Source: Candidatus Latescibacterota bacterium
GTDB taxonomy: Bacteria; Krumholzibacteriota; Krumholzibacteriia; LZORAL124-64-63
Length of the DNA: 64,000 bases
NCBI GenBank assembly: GCA_030658975.1
Contig: JAUSBL010000065.1
Location: forward strand, 1 to 64,000
Reading direction: 5' to 3'
In this document: piece after piece, positions 61,814 to 64,000 of the stretch
Position numbering within the stretch: the stretch's first letter is position 1
How the letters are laid out: each line of letters begins with the position of its first letter
Made by a program: the position numbers and the translations under genes
Notes under the pieces: generated by a model
Database searches by the model: none
What the model saw: the letters and a program-made list of their open reading frames with translations, nothing else
Told to the model about the DNA's origin: nothing

Positions 61814-63745
61814 CTAGGCGCAAGGATTATTTACCATCGGCGCCGCGTCGAGCAAGACCCGGAATCCCGCCCGATTCAGGCCTTCCAGGAGCCCTCGCCG
61901 CCAATCGTCGCCGGCTCCGCAACCGCCGGCCTGCCGGAAGCAGTCGGCGCGCACGGCCAGGGCCGGTTCCGCGGCGGAACCGCTCGCGGCCAGATCGGGC
62001 TGCGACACCAGGGGCATGACCACGGCGGCGAGCCAGCCTGCAGGCAGCGGGGCGTCGAGGTTGGCGATCACGAGGCAGGCGCCGCGCGCCATGGCTGCGG
62101 CCTGATCGATGGCGGCGGCGCGACCGGCGACCGCGGCGCCGGTCAACTGCAGGGCGGGTTGGGTCGCGAGCGCGCGCTCCAGGTAGCGACGCGCCGGCGC
62201 GCTCAGGCCGGCGTCGGCCACCACGTACTCGATCGCCGTCGGCAGTTGCTCGGCGCCGAGCGCGGCGAGGCCGCGCAGGATGGCCGGCAGATCGCCTGCG
62301 GCCGGCAGCAGCACCGAAACTTCGGGCGTGGGCGGCGGCGGCGGCGCGAGCGGCCTGGCCGCGATGCGTCCGCCCGCAGGCGCCGCGCCCGACCACAGGC
62401 CGAGGCGACGGGCGTCCTGTCCCAGCAGATCCCAGGCGCGCTGGGCGTCGGCGCGGTGGCGCCCGCTGCGGCAGGTCTGCGTCGTGCGTTGGCGGAAGGA
62501 GCTGAGCGGCTCGCGCAGCAGCACGAGGTCGCCCTTGCTCAGCAGATGGCACCACAGGGACATGTCGCCGTTGGTCAGGGCCCGCCGACCGCCGAAGGAC
62601 ATCAGGGCCGGCAGGGCGTCGGCGGCGTCCGCGCGGCGGAAGAGGCAGGTCGTGGGTTCGCCGATCAGGTTGCGGCGGCCGCCCAGCATCAGGGCGGCGA
62701 GGTCCGTGCCGCGGATCAGCACATCGGTCGCGGCCAGCGGCGCATTGAAGTCGTCGGGCAGGACGCGCCCCTCTTCGTCGATCAGGCGGCGGTACGAGGC
62801 GGCCAGGGTCGCCCCGCCGCTGCCGGCGAGCGCCGCGACCAGGCGCGCCACGCAGTCCGGCTCGAGCAGGTCGTCGTCGGCCAGGCACTTCACGTAGTCG
62901 CCGCGCGCCCGCTCGTAGAGGGCCTGCCAGTTGTCGATCTCGCCCAGGACCGACGGGTTGCGCACGTAACTCACGCGCGGGTCCACGGCGGCGTGCCGGA
63001 GGCAGGCGGCCTCGATCTCCCCGCCGGGACTGTCGTCCCCGACCAGGATCTCCAGGTGCGCGTGGGTCTGGCGGCGCGCCGACTGCAGGGCGGCCTCGAA
63101 CCAGCGCGGCTCGTAGGCGGCGATCAGCACGCTGACCAGCGGCGGCGTGTCCAACGAGAGCGGCGCCGGGGCGGGCCGGCGGAACTCCATCACCAGGTGG
63201 CGTCCGAGCCGCGTCTCCACGTTGCGGAAGAACGGCCAGCGGCTCTCCCCCGTCGCGCACACCTCCGGCGCGGCGAGACCCGCCAGCCGGGCCAGGCGCT
63301 TCAGCTCGACGGCGTCGACCACGTGCTGGTGGCCCCAGTCCCGCAGGCAGACGTTCAGCATCTCGCAGGGGTTGGCGAGCCAGTCGTAGCCGTAGTCCTT
63401 CAGGCCGCAACGCTCGTGCCAGTCGGGATCGGCGTAGCAGCGGACGATCTCGGCGAGGTCGGGGGTGGCGACGCGCACCACGCCGCCCGGCCGCAGCGCG
63501 CGGCGGCACTCCCGCAGGAAGGCCAGCAACTCGCCCTGCGTCAGGTGCTCGACGAAGTGCTCGCTGTGGATCCCGTCGACGGTGCCGTCGGCGAAGGGCA
63601 GGCCGCGGCGGACATCGAGCTTCAGGTCGGCGTCGCGGTCGAGGTCGAGGTTGACGAAGCCGGGCAGCGGCTGGTCGCCGCAGCCCACGTTCACGAGCAC
63701 GGCGTCGGCGGCCGGCGCTTCGGGACGGGTCTGGCGTTCCGTCAC
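61814..63745 (-). CDS. Methyltransferase (N-terminal) fused to GT2 glycosyltransferase
   Basis: VLVNVGCGDQPLPGFVNLDLDRDADL...HFVEHLTQGELLAFLRECRRALRPGGVVRVATPD then VSVLIAAYEPRWFEAALQSARRQTHAHLEILVGDDSPGG. Confidence 0.85.
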   Translation of the reverse strand: MTERQTRPEAPAADAVLVNVGCGDQPLPGFVNLDLDRDADLKLDVRRGLPFADGTVDGIHSEHFVEHLTQGELLAFLRECRRALRPGGVVRVATPDLAEIVRCYADPDWHERCGLKDYGYDWLANPCEMLNVCLRDWGHQHVVDAVELKRLARLAGLAAPEVCATGESRWPFFRNVETRLGRHLVMEFRRPAPAPLSLDTPPLVSVLIAAYEPRWFEAALQSARRQTHAHLEILVGDDSPGGEIEAACLRHAAVDPRVSYVRNPSVLGEIDNWQALYERARGDYVKCLADDDLLEPDCVARLVAALAGSGGATLAASYRRLIDEEGRVLPDDFNAPLAATDVLIRGTDLAALMLGGRRNLIGEPTTCLFRRADAADALPALMSFGGRRALTNGDMSLWCHLLSKGDLVLLREPLSSFRQRTTQTCRSGRHRADAQRAWDLLGQDARRLGLWSGAAPAGGRIAARPLAPPPPPTPEVSVLLPAAGDLPAILRGLAALGAEQLPTAIEYVVADAGLSAPARRYLERALATQPALQLTGAAVAGRAAAIDQAAAMARGACLVIANLDAPLPAGWLAAVVMPLVSQPDLAASGSAAEPALAVRADCFRQAGGCGAGDDWRRGLLEGLNRAGFRVLLDAAPMVNNPCA

Positions 63746-64000
63746 GTGACTTCCCCCCGGCGGACGGCGTGGGGCCACCGGTCGCGGATCTCGGCCGCGT
63801 GCGCGACCATCCCGCGCATCAGGCCGCCGATGCGCGCCACGTCGGCGGGCTCGACGCCGCCGCCGGTCGGCAGGGCCAGCACGCGGTCGGTGACGTGCTC
63901 GGTGCGCGGCAGCAGCAGTCCGGCGTGCGGGAACAGGGAGCGGTAGGGTTCCATGCGGTGGCAGCCGGGGTGGAAGTAGCGGCGCGCCAGCACGTTCTCG
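63742..64000 (-). CDS. DegT/DnrJ/EryC1-type aminotransferase, C-terminal part (truncated by window)
   Basis: ENVLARRYFHPGCHRMEPYRSLFPHAGLLLPRTEHVTDRVLALPTGGG is typical of the family C-terminus; continues beyond 64000. Confidence 0.85.
   Translation of the reverse strand, partial: ENVLARRYFHPGCHRMEPYRSLFPHAGLLLPRTEHVTDRVLALPTGGGVEPADVARIGGLMRGMVAHAAEIRDRWPHAVRRGEVT

Overview
High-GC bacterial chromosomal window with dense coding on both strands. The content is mostly conserved housekeeping genes: dnaB, coaBC-rpoZ-gmk-yicC, ispG, selB, murA-prmC-prfA-DUF1385-rpmE-rho, ychF, a malic enzyme, glgP, rocD, asnS and feoAB. Between these sit secreted FlgD-like/cohesin-like proteins, an ECF sigma/anti-sigma/Spy-CpxP-like cassette, transporters, a tricorn-type S41 protease and glycan-biosynthesis genes. 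SelB, HydF and FeoAB suggest anaerobic or microaerophilic capacity. The secreted FlgD-like C-terminal domains and GC content would fit an FCB-affiliated candidate phylum, but that taxonomic placement is inference only. I saw no rRNA, tRNA, CRISPR array, transposase or prophage genes. The most unusual signal is a pair of intergenic, multi-hairpin elements (40465-40593 on +, 55353-55497 on -). They share an architecture: a long closing stem carrying ACATCCTG/CAGGATGT and a terminal 13-bp hairpin with an A[G/C]GAG loop. The two copies of that hairpin differ by compensatory base-pair changes, which suggests a structured RNA or palindromic repeat family. Other items are a DnaA-box-like cluster upstream of dnaB, a palindrome abutting feoA, and a His/Cys-rich tail on a Spy/CpxP-like protein.
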